Shown: positions 10,201 to 18,813, counted from the stretch's first letter. The stretch: DNA of 64,000 nt from WLMZ01 sp043753895 (GCA_043753895.1 JAYUWK010000107.1:1-64000), one strand, 5' to 3'. Notes: generated by a model not told the origin, from the sequence alone. Numbers and translations: made by a program.

Positions 10201-11099
10201 GCAACACCTCCATGAACCATCGTGCCGATGCCATCATCGGTGAACACTTCGAGCAACAACACGTGTGGGATCCGTCCATCGAGGATGTGCGCTCGCCCGA
10301 CGCCATTGCGCACTGCCTGCACGCAACTCTCGACCTTGGGGATCATCCCTCCGGCAATGGTGCCGTCGAGCATCAGCCCGTCGAGTTCGTCCGGGGTGGT
10401 CTGGCGAATGAGACTCGATGGGTCATCGACCACACGTCGCAAGCCCTCGATATCGGTGAGGTAGACGAGCTTTTCGGCCCCGAGCGCCTCGGCGATGGCA
10501 CCAGCGACGGTGTCGGCATTGATGTTGTACGCCTGGCCAGTTGCATCGCTGCCGATGGTGGCAATCACCGGGATGAGTTCTTCGTTGAGCAGGCGGTTGA
10601 GGATGGTGGGATTCACCCCTGTGACATCGCCCACGAAACCGAGCTCGGCATTGCGGGGTGCGGCAACAATGAGGCCTGCGTCGGCGCCCGACACACCGAC
10701 GGCGAGCGGGCCATGCACGTTGATTGCCGCAACCAGCTGCGGATTGACCTGACCGACCAACACCATGCGCGCGATGTCGACAGTCTCGGCATCGGTGACG
10801 CGGAGGCCGTTGCGGAACTCGGTGACCTTGCCGAGCCGTTCCATCAGTGCGCTGATTTGGGGCCCCCCACCGTGCACCACGACGGGCCGCATACCAACGG
10901 CGTGCATCAGCACGATGTCCTGCGCAAACAACGCGAGCGCGTCGTCCTCAGTGGCCCCCGCTAGCGCGTTGCCGCCGTACTTCACGACCACGGTGCGCCC
11001 GGCGAACCGGCGAATGTACGGCAGCGCCTCCAGCAAGATGTCGGCCTTCATGCCCGGGGTCGAGGCTCCGCCGGCATTGGGATTCGAACCGGCGCTCAC
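10197..11099 (-). CDS. argB: Acetylglutamate kinase
   Basis: Phosphorylates N-acetylglutamate, usually the arginine-inhibited step. The 300-residue amino-acid-kinase fold shows VVKYGGNALAG, VVHGGGPQISALMERLGK, and VPVIATIGSDATGQAYNINADTVAGAIAEALGAEKLVYLTDI, the ATP-binding half. The start GTG at 11099 overlaps the argC stop. No argJ or argA gene is visible in the cluster, so acetyl groups must be supplied from elsewhere in the genome. Confidence 0.95.
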   Translation of the reverse strand: MSAGSNPNAGGASTPGMKADILLEALPYIRRFAGRTVVVKYGGNALAGATEDDALALFAQDIVLMHAVGMRPVVVHGGGPQISALMERLGKVTEFRNGLRVTDAETVDIARMVLVGQVNPQLVAAINVHGPLAVGVSGADAGLIVAAPRNAELGFVGDVTGVNPTILNRLLNEELIPVIATIGSDATGQAYNINADTVAGAIAEALGAEKLVYLTDIEGLRRVVDDPSSLIRQTTPDELDGLMLDGTIAGGMIPKVESCVQAVRNGVGRAHILDGRIPHVLLLEVFTDDGIGTMVHGGVA

Positions 11100-12118
11100 G
11101 GGTACAGCCCGACGGCCGTAAGGCCCGCTGTTTCATCGAGACCGAGGGCGACGTTTGCGGCCTGCACCGCCCCACCGCTTGCGCCCTTGGCGAGATTGTC
11201 GATGGCACAGATGGCCATCACCGTGTTCGTGCGCTCATCGAAGCGAGCGGTGAGATGCACTGCATTGGTGCCGAGGGTCGCCTTGGTCGCCGGCGGTGCG
11301 GGACGCACCACGACGAATGGTTCGTTGTCGTACGCCCGCGCCAACGTCGCCAGCAACGACGACGTGGTCAATGTGGCGCCCTCGGCAGGACGCGCGTAGC
11401 AAGTGGCGAGAATGCCGCGGTTCATCGGCGCGAGGTGTGGAGTGAACAACACCTGTGCCCCGACGACCTGTTCGATCTCCGGCGTGTGACGGTGATCGAG
11501 CAGTCCGTAGGCCTCGAAGTTCTCGTCGACGGTACAGAACATGCTCGAGAGCTTGAGAGCCCTGCCGGCACCAGACATGCCAGTGGCGTTGTTCACGATG
11601 ACACCATTGGTCTCGATGAGACCCGCAGCGACCAGCGGCCTCAACGCAAGACTCGCTGCGGTCACGTGGCACCCAGGAGTCGCGATGAGGCGAGCGCCGA
11701 TGAGTTGGTCGCGATACAACTCGGGCAGGCCATAGACGGCCTCGGCAAGCAGTGCGGGTTGATCGTGTTCGAAGCCGTACCACTGCGGGTACAGCGACGC
11801 ATCCTTGAGGCGATACGCGGCAGACAGGTCGACGACGCAGCCCACTGCGCCCACCAGCCGCGGTGCCAGCTCCATTGATGCCTCGTGGGGTAGACCGAGA
11901 AAGACCAGATCGAGTCCGACGGCTGCTCCAAGATCGAACTCGGAAAACACGAGATTCGGGTAGCGAACCGCAAGACTCGGATAGAGCGAGGCCGCCAACG
12001 TGCCGGCCTGACTGTCGCCGGTTGCGATCACGACCTCGTAGTCGGGATGCTGCGCGGCAAGACGCAAGAGCTCGGCGCCTGTGTAACCGCTTGCGCCAAT
12101 GATGCCTACTCGAACCAT
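11096..12118 (-). CDS. argC: N-acetyl-gamma-glutamyl-phosphate reductase
   Basis: NADPH-dependent reduction of N-acetylglutamyl phosphate. The 340-residue protein opens with the Rossmann motif VGIIGASGYTGAELLRL and carries the catalytic cysteine in ATPGCHVTAASLAL. I start it at 12118 (MVRVGII). An in-frame ATG 18 nt upstream would translate through the ARG-box operator and is not family-like. It is the first gene of argC-B-D-F-R-H. The start codon lies 3 nt from the inner operator dyad and 9 nt after a -10 box. Confidence 0.95.
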   Translation of the reverse strand: MVRVGIIGASGYTGAELLRLAAQHPDYEVVIATGDSQAGTLAASLYPSLAVRYPNLVFSEFDLGAAVGLDLVFLGLPHEASMELAPRLVGAVGCVVDLSAAYRLKDASLYPQWYGFEHDQPALLAEAVYGLPELYRDQLIGARLIATPGCHVTAASLALRPLVAAGLIETNGVIVNNATGMSGAGRALKLSSMFCTVDENFEAYGLLDHRHTPEIEQVVGAQVLFTPHLAPMNRGILATCYARPAEGATLTTSSLLATLARAYDNEPFVVVRPAPPATKATLGTNAVHLTARFDERTNTVMAICAIDNLAKGASGGAVQAANVALGLDETAGLTAVGLYP

Positions 12119-12156
12119 AGACGCATGATCATACATCTATGTGCATGATCATGCAA
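12119..12156 (-). promoter_or_regulatory. argC promoter with paired ARG-box-like operators
   Basis: Minus-strand promoter TTGCAT (12151-12156), 17-nt spacer, TATGAT (12128-12133), then 9 nt to the argC ATG. Two dyads overlap it: a perfect 14-bp palindrome TGCATGATCATGCA at 12142-12155 and TGTATGATCATGCG at 12122-12135, 20 bp apart start to start. The TGCAT-N4-ATGCA form matches known ArgR half-sites (TGAAT-N4-ATTCA in E. coli). Binding by this ArgR is inferred. Confidence 0.75.
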
Positions 12157-12217
12157 TGATCGTAGGAACGTACCCACGAACCCGGTGACATGTCGTGACG
12201 CCGCATCGGTGCTCGGG

Positions 12218-12229
12218 CAGAATACTTCG
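12218..12229 (+). promoter_or_regulatory. Putative -10 box (leaderless start) of YqgE
   Basis: CAGAAT at 12218-12223 is followed by 6 nt and the GTG at 12230. There is no Shine-Dalgarno sequence. It is divergent from argC. Confidence 0.35.
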
Positions 12230-12802
12230 GTGGAGTACGACGACCAGGCGCTGCGCTCGACAAAGGGAGCCTTGCTCGTCGCAGTGCCGCTACTCGAAGA
12301 ACCGACGTTTCATCGCACGGTGGTGTTCATGATTGAACACAACGCGAGTGGTGCACTCGGCCTTGTGATCAATCGTCCCACCGACATGGACCACGTCCCG
12401 GGCAGCATTCCATGGCTGCACGAATTGTCTCACCCCGCGGCCGTCTTCAGCGGCGGTCCGGTGCAATCGGACAGGCTCATTGCGATCGCAGCGCTCGGGC
12501 TCACCACCGATGCCGACGGAATCGCGCCGCTCGACCATGGTCTCGCCACGGTCGACTTGTCGCTCCTCGCCGACGAACTTGCCGAGGGCATCCAACAGCT
12601 CCGGGTGTTTCGCGGCTATTCCGGATGGGGCCCCGGCCAGCTGGAGGACGAGCTCGACGAAGGCGCTTGGCTCGTAGTGCCGTACGCCACGGGTGACGTG
12701 TTCACGTCGAATCCCCTCGATCTGTGGCGAGACGTACTTCGACGCAACGGCGGTCGCAGGGCTCTCCTTGCCAACGCGCCGGACGAACTCAGCTGGAACT
12801 AG
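12230..12802 (+). CDS. YqgE/AlgH family protein (UPF0301)
   Basis: A 190-residue protein of the widely conserved YqgE/AlgH (DUF179) family, whose biochemical role is unknown. Hallmarks include STKGALLVAVPLLEEPTFHRTVVFMIEHNASGALGLVINRP, then VFSGGPVQSDRLIAI and VFRGYSGWGPGQLEDELDEGAWLV. The GTG at 12230 gives the normal N-terminus; an in-frame start 45 nt upstream would add residues not seen in the family. Divergent from argC, and it ends 10 bp before convergent pheT. Confidence 0.85.
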   Translation: MEYDDQALRSTKGALLVAVPLLEEPTFHRTVVFMIEHNASGALGLVINRPTDMDHVPGSIPWLHELSHPAAVFSGGPVQSDRLIAIAALGLTTDADGIAPLDHGLATVDLSLLADELAEGIQQLRVFRGYSGWGPGQLEDELDEGAWLVVPYATGDVFTSNPLDLWRDVLRRNGGRRALLANAPDELSWN

Positions 12803-12812
12803 GTCACCGATT

Positions 12813-15173
12813 TCAGCCGCGGAGTTGAGCACCGAGTTTCGTGGTGATGCTGACAATCTTCGATCGAACGCCAGCAACCTCGCTGTCGGTGAGAGTTCTG
12901 TCCGATGACTGCAGGCGGAGTCGATACGCAAGGCTGCGCGAGCCCTGCGGCACACCTGCGCCGCGATAGATGTCGAACAGGGCAAGGTCCACGAGCAGAC
13001 TGCCACAGGCCTGACGGATGGCCTTGTCGAGCTTCTCTGCGGCCACGCTGTCGGTGAGCACGAAGGCCAGATCGAAATCTGTCGACGGGTACCGGCTGGT
13101 GGCTTTCCACTGAGGGACTTTCGGCTCCGTTGCGAGCAGCCGCGACAGATCGACTTCAAGCCAGGCGACCCGCTCGGACACATCGAATGCGGCGAGAACA
13201 GCGGGATGGATTTCGCCCACTGCGCCAACGATGTCACGGCCGACCGACAGCGTTGCCGACCGCGTGGGATGCAAACCCGCCGGAACAATTGTCTGATCGA
13301 CTCGAGCACCGAATCCCATGACCGATACCAATTCGCGCCAGAGCGCCATCGCGGCAGTTGCATCGCGACCCGCCAGCGCGATGGCGAGACCCTCGTACTC
13401 GGGAGGCAACTCGCCACTGCGATCGCCAGGCGGGTATACGTGACCGATCTCGAACAACGACACGCCGTTGCGCCGATGCGACTCGTTGAAGGCAATGGCT
13501 TTCAACATGCCGGGGCGCATCGATGGTCGCAAGACGTCCTCGTCGGTAACGAGCGGGTTGGTGATGTGGATGGCATCGTCTGAGAGTTGCGCGTCAGCGA
13601 GCGCTGCATCGCTGAGGAACGAATCGGTGATTGCCTCGGCGAGGCCGAGCCCCACGAGCACCTGGCGAAGGAGCCGACGCCGCTGCTGCATCAGGCTGAG
13701 TCGACCGTGCATCGTGCTGTTCGGCACCGCGGTGCCGAGATTCGGGTACCCGAAATGACGAGCGACTTCTTCGATGACGTCGATCTCGGCGCTGCTGTCG
13801 GGACGCCACGATGGAATGTCGACCGTGAGCGCGCCGTCTTCGCTCGTGACGACGGCGAACCCGATCGGGCCGATCAGGGATGCGATGGCTTCAGCGTCGA
13901 GTGACGTACCGAGGATGCGGTTCACCTGGCTGACACGCACTTTCACACGCCGCACGAGTGGTGGCAACGATTCGTGACGTGCATCGACACTGCCGGCATG
14001 GACCACCAAGTCCGGGCAGGTCTCACGGAGCAGCTCGACCAGGCGTGCCTGAGCGGCGGGCATGCCATGGGCATCGACCCCCCGCTCGAAGCGACCCGAC
14101 GCCTCCGAGCGAAGGCCGAGGCGATTCATCGAGCGAGTCATCGCGGTCTGCTCGAAATACGCGATCTCGAGCGCAACGGTGGTGGTGCTCTCGGTGATCT
14201 CGCTGTGCAGGCCGCCCATAATTCCAGCGACACCGATCGGCACGTCATTGGCGTCACAGATCAACAGGTCGTCGGTACTGAGGGTTCGCTCCACCCCGTC
14301 GAGCGTGACGATGGTCTCGCTGTCGCGGGCGAGACGTATACGGAATCCACCACCACCCAAGGCATCGAGGTCGTACGCGTGATTGGGCTGATTCAGCTCG
14401 AGCATCACGTAGTTGCTGACGTCGACCACATTGTTGATCGGCCGCATGCCCGCCGCCTTCAGTCGACGTGCCATCCAGTCGGGCGACGGCTGCACAACCA
14501 CTCCCGACAGCACGAGCGTGGTGAAGCGGGGGCATCGCTCACCGTCGACAAGATCGACAGTCGCCGAGCGAACCGGCCCGTCCTCGTGGAACGTTGTGTG
14601 ATGAGACCGGACAGCCAGCCCCATCTGCGCGCCAAGGTCGCGAGCAACACCCAGATGGCCCCAACAGTCAGGCCGGTTGCGCGTGAGATCGACGTCGAAA
14701 GCCACCTCTGCCTGGAGACCCAACGCCTGCCCGTACGGCACCCCCAACGGGGTGTCGGCTGCAAGAATCAGAATGCCGCTGTGGTCATCGCCGAGACCCA
14801 GTTCGTGCGCCGAGCACAGCATTCCCTGCGACTCGATGCTCAGGATCGGTCGTGGTTCGATGACGCGCCCATCGGGCATCGTGGTACCTGGCGTTGCGAG
14901 CGGGATCACATCGCCGGCGTGGATATTGAACGCGCCGCACCACACGTGACGCTCCACGCCATCGCCAGCATCGACCCACACGCGGTGCACCTTGGCAGCG
15001 TCAGGGTGCCGTTCGGTTCGCAGCACCTTCGCAGTGATCACGCCATCGACAGTGGCACCGACGTGGAGAATCTCCTCTACCTGCATGCCGAGCTGTGTCA
15101 TCACCGCAGCGATGGATGGGGCGTCGGAGCCGACAGGCACGATGTCGTTGAGCCAGGAAAGAACAACTCTCAT
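12813..15173 (-). CDS. pheT: Phenylalanyl-tRNA synthetase beta subunit
   Basis: Forms the alpha2-beta2 PheRS with PheS. The 786-residue protein begins MRVVLSWLNDIVPV and has an OB-type tRNA-binding domain (VDGVITAKVLRTERHPDAAKVHRVWVDAG). The B3/B4 editing domain and B5 DNA-binding-like domain follow, then the catalytic-like core and a C-terminal FDX-ACB domain ending in DRTLTDSEVAGVRSKIVSITTKLGAQLRG. The start at 15173 is 7 bp after the pheS stop. An upstream in-frame extension lies inside pheS and was rejected. Confidence 0.96.
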   Translation of the reverse strand: MRVVLSWLNDIVPVGSDAPSIAAVMTQLGMQVEEILHVGATVDGVITAKVLRTERHPDAAKVHRVWVDAGDGVERHVWCGAFNIHAGDVIPLATPGTTMPDGRVIEPRPILSIESQGMLCSAHELGLGDDHSGILILAADTPLGVPYGQALGLQAEVAFDVDLTRNRPDCWGHLGVARDLGAQMGLAVRSHHTTFHEDGPVRSATVDLVDGERCPRFTTLVLSGVVVQPSPDWMARRLKAAGMRPINNVVDVSNYVMLELNQPNHAYDLDALGGGGFRIRLARDSETIVTLDGVERTLSTDDLLICDANDVPIGVAGIMGGLHSEITESTTTVALEIAYFEQTAMTRSMNRLGLRSEASGRFERGVDAHGMPAAQARLVELLRETCPDLVVHAGSVDARHESLPPLVRRVKVRVSQVNRILGTSLDAEAIASLIGPIGFAVVTSEDGALTVDIPSWRPDSSAEIDVIEEVARHFGYPNLGTAVPNSTMHGRLSLMQQRRRLLRQVLVGLGLAEAITDSFLSDAALADAQLSDDAIHITNPLVTDEDVLRPSMRPGMLKAIAFNESHRRNGVSLFEIGHVYPPGDRSGELPPEYEGLAIALAGRDATAAMALWRELVSVMGFGARVDQTIVPAGLHPTRSATLSVGRDIVGAVGEIHPAVLAAFDVSERVAWLEVDLSRLLATEPKVPQWKATSRYPSTDFDLAFVLTDSVAAEKLDKAIRQACGSLLVDLALFDIYRGAGVPQGSRSLAYRLRLQSSDRTLTDSEVAGVRSKIVSITTKLGAQLRG

Positions 15174-15180
15174 ATCAGCC

Positions 15181-16224
15181 TCAGAACTGCTCGATGAAAC
15201 GGATGTCGTTGCTGTACATGTCGCGTATGTCATCGATGCCGTGACGCTCGCGGGCCATGCGATCGATCCCGAATCCGAACGCGAAACCACTCCACTCCTC
15301 GGGATCGAGCCCGACGGCGCGCAACACGTTGGGGTGCACCATGCCGCAGCCACCGAGTTCGATCCATGTTCCGTCCGGTCGCTGAATGTCGAACTCGGCC
15401 GATGGCTCGGTGAACGGGAAGTAGTTCGGGCGAAGGCGACTCGTGAAGTCGCCACCGAAGAACGCCTTGGTGAACGCATCGATCGTTCCCGCCAGGTGCG
15501 CCATGGTGATGTTGCGGTCGATGACCAGCCCTTCGATCTGGTGGAAGACGGGCATGTGCGTTGCGTCGGGCGTATCGCGACGAAACACGCGACCCGGCAT
15601 AATCATGTAGATCGGCGGTTCGATGGTCTGCATGACCCTGATCTGCACAGGCGATGTGTGCGTACGCAACAGCACCGACGGCTCGTGTGCAACCTCGGAT
15701 TGGTCGTGGTCGACGGTTTCCGCGAGACGCTGGTGATAGTCGGTGAACAGCGTGTCGAACCCACTGCGCGCCGGGTGGCTTCGCGGCATGTTGAGCGCCT
15801 CGAAGTTGTAGAAATCGGTTTCCACTTCGGGACCCTCGGCGATCTGGAATCCGAGTCCCATGAACACGTCCTCGAGACGCTCCCACGCCTGAGTGACCAG
15901 ATGCGCGTGGCCACGCGTGGGCCGCGCAGTGACCTCGGTCAGATCCAAACGCTCGGCGATGATGCGGGCAGAGACCTCGTCGGACACGAGTGATGCACGG
16001 CGATCCGCGATGGCGATCTGCAGGGCATCGATCGCCTCATTGATGGCCTGTCCGAAGGCTTTGCGGTCCTGCACCGCGAAGGTACCGAGAGCGGCCTTGA
16101 GACGCGCCAACTCGCCTTTCTTGCCGAGTACTACTGCGTCGACGGATCGCAGTTCCTCGGCCGTGGTTGCGGCCGTCACGCGGCTCAGTGCCGCTTCGAG
16201 CGCGCCACGAACTTCTTCAATCAT
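15181..16224 (-). CDS. pheS: Phenylalanyl-tRNA synthetase alpha subunit
   Basis: Catalytic subunit of PheRS, 347 residues. An N-terminal coiled-coil arm (about 1-90) recognises tRNA-Phe and is followed by the class II core. Motif 2 lies in RVFRRDTPDATHMPVFHQIEGLVID, and motif 3 in GFAFGFGIDRMARERHGIDDIR. The Phe-pocket region FTEPSAEFDI and LGGCGMVHPNVL is present. The ATG at 16224 is preceded by AAAGG at about 8 nt; the GTG just before it (16227) is an alternative. It has a roughly 160-nt leader after trmH. Confidence 0.96.
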   Translation of the reverse strand: MIEEVRGALEAALSRVTAATTAEELRSVDAVVLGKKGELARLKAALGTFAVQDRKAFGQAINEAIDALQIAIADRRASLVSDEVSARIIAERLDLTEVTARPTRGHAHLVTQAWERLEDVFMGLGFQIAEGPEVETDFYNFEALNMPRSHPARSGFDTLFTDYHQRLAETVDHDQSEVAHEPSVLLRTHTSPVQIRVMQTIEPPIYMIMPGRVFRRDTPDATHMPVFHQIEGLVIDRNITMAHLAGTIDAFTKAFFGGDFTSRLRPNYFPFTEPSAEFDIQRPDGTWIELGGCGMVHPNVLRAVGLDPEEWSGFAFGFGIDRMARERHGIDDIRDMYSNDIRFIEQF

Positions 16225-16391
16225 CACGGGGACCTTTCAGCGACATGAACACCGAACGAACAGGAACGAACAGGTTGCAATCGTGTTCCCCCGGGGCGGT
16301 GTGCAATCGAGGAGCGCGTCAGCGAACGGACCACACTCCCCCGAGCCGGACCCGGGGGCTGGGAAATCGCTGCGACATCACGAGCCATACC
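16225..16391 (-). promoter_or_regulatory. pheST leader with GC hairpin and candidate internal promoter
   Basis: A -10-like TAGGGT (16394-16389) coincides with the trmH stop codon and would start a transcript of about 157 nt before pheS. The leader holds a hairpin with a 6-bp CCCCCG/CGGGGG stem at 16338-16358. I found no phenylalanine-rich leader peptide and no T-box signature. Function is uncertain. Confidence 0.3.
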
Positions 16392-17144
16392 CTAGCGTGC
16401 CGCCCGCTGGCGTAACGCTTCGAATACCACCACGGTGGTGGCCATGGCGACGTTGAGGCTCTCGGCGCGACCAGCGTGGGGAATGGTCAGCCACGAGTCG
16501 ATAGGGATCGCGTCGCTGACGCCATGCGCCTCGCTGCCCATCACCAACGCAAACGGCTGAGAGAGGTCAGCGTCGGTGTAGGCAACCCCCTGATGAGACG
16601 ACGTGCCCACAAAAGGGAGACGCAACGCCCGCAGTTCGTGAAGGGCCACGTCTGCAACGACCGGCACGTGGAACAGTGCTCCGGCAGAGGCGCGCACGAC
16701 CTTTGGGTTGTACGGGTCGACCGAGCCAGAAATGAGCACAACACCGCTCACGCCGGCTGCCTCGCAGGAACGCAGCATCGTCCCGAGGTTGCCGGGATCG
16801 GCAATGCGGTCGGCGACCACGATCAGGCTGGCGCCGCCAAGATCGTCAACGGTGCAATGCGGGATGCGCACAACCGCCATCAACGGTTGCGGCGACTCGG
16901 TGGATGCAACTCGCTCGATCACATTGGGCGCAAGGTCGAACACCGCTGCACCTAAGCCCGAGACGGGCTCACCGTCGGGAGCGACGAACTGTGCTTCGAT
17001 CTCCCATTGCGCGGCCACGGCCTCCTCGATCAGGATGCGGCCCTCGACCACGAATGCACCCTCGTCCCAACGAGCACTGCGGCGCCCGAGGAGGCGCCGC
17101 AGTCGCTGAACTTCTGGATGCTGGAAACCCAGCAGCTCGCTCAG
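16392..17144 (-). CDS. TrmH/SpoU-family RNA 2'-O-methyltransferase, probable CTG start
   Basis: SPOUT methyltransferase acting on tRNA or rRNA. The knot motifs are clear: VVADRIADPGNLGTMLRSCEAAG, FALVMGSEAHGVSD and IPHAGRAESLNVAMATTVVVFEALRQR. Family-like sequence continues upstream of the first conventional start (GTG at 17051) as SELLGFQHPEVQRLRRLLGRRSARWDEGAFVVEG. The only plausible initiator there is a CTG at 17144, which overlaps the rplT stop as CTGA. I annotate that start (250 residues). Position between rplT and pheS is the usual one (TsnR-like, as in mycobacteria). Confidence 0.85.
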   Translation of the reverse strand: MSELLGFQHPEVQRLRRLLGRRSARWDEGAFVVEGRILIEEAVAAQWEIEAQFVAPDGEPVSGLGAAVFDLAPNVIERVASTESPQPLMAVVRIPHCTVDDLGGASLIVVADRIADPGNLGTMLRSCEAAGVSGVVLISGSVDPYNPKVVRASAGALFHVPVVADVALHELRALRLPFVGTSSHQGVAYTDADLSQPFALVMGSEAHGVSDAIPIDSWLTIPHAGRAESLNVAMATTVVVFEALRQRAAR

Positions 17145-17497
17145 GCGAGCGCTGCCTTGGCGGACTCGACCAGTTTGGCGAATGACTCGATGTCGGTCAC
17201 CGCGAGATCAGCGAGAATCTTGCGGTCGACTTCGATTCCGGCTGCATTGAGGCCGGCAATGAAGCGGCTGTAGCTCATGTCGAACATCCGGCATCCGGCG
17301 TTGATGCGCTGGATCCACAGGCGACGGAACTCACCCTTCTTGGCGCGGCGGTCACGGAAGGCGTACTGCCCCGAGCGCATGACCTGCTCGTTGGCGAGGC
17401 GCGCGGACCGGCTGCGCATGCCGTAGTAACCCTTTGCCTTTTCGAGTGTTGCTTTACGGTGCTTCTTGGCACCTACCGCACGCTTGACTCTGGCCAT
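17141..17497 (-). CDS. rplT: 50S ribosomal protein L20
   Basis: A 118-residue early-assembly 23S rRNA-binding protein, recognised by MARVKRAVGAKKHRKATLEKAKGYYG and FRRLWIQRINAGCRMFDMSYSRFIAGL. It is third in infC-rpmI-rplT, about 110 bp after rpmI. In many bacteria L20 represses this operon at the RNA level; I did not identify a specific L20 site here. Confidence 0.97.
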   Translation of the reverse strand: MARVKRAVGAKKHRKATLEKAKGYYGMRSRSARLANEQVMRSGQYAFRDRRAKKGEFRRLWIQRINAGCRMFDMSYSRFIAGLNAAGIEVDRKILADLAVTDIESFAKLVESAKAALA

Positions 17498-17607
17498 GTC
17501 GGTATCCCTTCTTCTTGCAACCCCGTGGGGTTGATCAGTGCTGTGTCGTAATTGTTAGGTCGTTGTCAGTTCTTGCAGCGAGCAGCGCCGGGCCAGGCGC
17601 TACGTCT

Positions 17608-17805
17608 TCAGCGCTCGCCGAGGAGGCGCTTGATCTTGCGGGCGTCACCGGGGTGCACGTCCACCGTGCCGGCAAGACGCCGAGTGCGGGTGGAGGACTT
17701 CTTTTCGAAGAGGTGCTGACGGTTGGCCTGGAGGCGGCGAAGTTTGCCACTCCCGGTCTTTTTGAACCGCTTGGCAGCGGTCTTGCTGGTCTTCATCTTG
17801 GGCAT
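17608..17805 (-). CDS. rpmI: 50S ribosomal protein L35
   Basis: A 65-residue basic protein, MPKMKTSKTAAKRFKKTGSGKLRR onward, ending in KIKRLLGER, which is typical of L35. The ATG at 17805 was chosen over an in-frame upstream extension because that extension has no L35 character. It sits 37 bp after infC. Confidence 0.97.
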   Translation of the reverse strand: MPKMKTSKTAAKRFKKTGSGKLRRLQANRQHLFEKKSSTRTRRLAGTVDVHPGDARKIKRLLGER

Positions 17806-17842
17806 ACGGTTGGTCCTTGTTGAAATCGTGCGTGGGTGACGG

Positions 17843-18568
17843 TCACGACGGTGGGTCTGATTGCTCAGCGGTTGTCTCTGCTGGCTCGGCGCCAAATGTT
17901 TCTGCGACAGGAGCATCGGGAGTCGGGGCTTCTGCGGGTACGGCTTCGCTCGTGGCTGGAACTGCTGCGCCCTCTGGCACAACGGCACCGGATTCCGCGT
18001 CGACAGACGTTGCCCCACTCGGCGTGCGTTCCTTTTTGACAGGAGCTTTCTTCTCTGGGGCTAACACCATGGTCATGTTGCGGCCTTCGAGTCGGGCTTG
18101 AGTCTCCACCTTGCCCAAGCCATCGACTTGGGCAATCACGGTGTCGAGCAGGCGCGAGCCAAGTTCCGGGTGGGCCATTTCACGGCCTCGGAACTGCAGG
18201 GTCACCTTGACCTTGTGGCCTTCAGAGAGGAATTCCTGCATATGGCGAACCTTGGTGTCGAGGTCACCCTTGCCGATCTTGGGACGCAACTTCACTTCCT
18301 TGATCGACACATGGATGGTCTTTTTCCGCGACTCCTTGGCCTTTTGCGACTCCTCGTAACGGAACTTGCCGTAATCCATGATCCGGCAAACGGGTGGATT
18401 CGCCAACGGGGCGACTTCGACAAGGTCGAGGTCGAGTTGGCGGGCCATCGTGAGTGCTTCTGGCAAGGTCTTGATGCCGACCTGGCTGCCATCGGCACCA
18501 ATCAGGCGAACCTCACGCGCACGGATGCGCTCGTTGTACCGGGGCTCGTTCTGCTGCGGCGTTGCTAT
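17843..18568 (-). CDS. infC: Translation initiation factor IF-3, probable AUA start
   Basis: Binds the 30S subunit and polices start-codon selection. The conserved N-domain (YNERIRAREVRLIGADGSQVGI, then EVAPLANPPVCRIMDYGKFRYEESQ) begins upstream of any ATG/GTG/TTG. Reading back, an in-frame stop lies at 18575-18577 and the only sensible initiator is ATA at 18566-18568, with AGGAG at 18578-18582 spaced 9 nt before it. The protein would have 241 residues. The last 60 or so residues form a low-complexity Ala/Pro/Glu tail (VPEGAAVPATSEAVPAEAP), common in actinobacteria. E. coli infC famously uses AUU, which allows IF-3 autorepression. Confidence 0.93.
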   Translation of the reverse strand: MATPQQNEPRYNERIRAREVRLIGADGSQVGIKTLPEALTMARQLDLDLVEVAPLANPPVCRIMDYGKFRYEESQKAKESRKKTIHVSIKEVKLRPKIGKGDLDTKVRHMQEFLSEGHKVKVTLQFRGREMAHPELGSRLLDTVIAQVDGLGKVETQARLEGRNMTMVLAPEKKAPVKKERTPSGATSVDAESGAVVPEGAAVPATSEAVPAEAPTPDAPVAETFGAEPAETTAEQSDPPS

Positions 18569-18582
18569 GGCTGATCACTCCT
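18566..18582 (-). promoter_or_regulatory. infC ribosome binding site and AUA initiator
   Basis: AGGAG at 18578-18582, 9-nt spacer, ATA at 18566-18568. An in-frame TGA lies 6 nt upstream of the ATA, so initiation cannot be further 5'. The first conventional in-frame start would remove the conserved NERIR region of IF-3. Confidence 0.75.
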
Positions 18583-18813
18583 GTGCAATGGGCTGTTCTC
18601 CCTGTTGGTTAACGTCGTATCCCGACGCAAAGCCAAGGTACGAACAGCCACGCCCCAAAGGGAGTGATCGTTACGGTGCCATGACCCGAGCGCACGGTTG
18701 ATCGGCGGGACGTGCGAACACGTCGAACGATGATCGGTAGTGGCCGGGTGGGGGTTGATGCACGTTGGACGTGAGTCCGTGATGCACCCCACTTTGCCTC
18801 AGTTGTCGCCCGG

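Noticed and set aside
11078..11098. GGTTCGAATCCC on the minus strand looks like a tRNA T-loop
   Set aside because: It is the start of argB coding sequence (SAGSNPNAG). No acceptor, D or anticodon arms could be fitted and there is no CCA end.
13974..15197. 407-codon plus-strand frame opposite pheT
   Set aside because: Shadow of pheT; no domain features.
16222..16388. 54-codon frame starting ATG in the pheS leader and ending over the pheS start
   Set aside because: Its ATG overlaps the presumed promoter, it has no family resemblance, and no phenylalanine-rich leader-peptide character.
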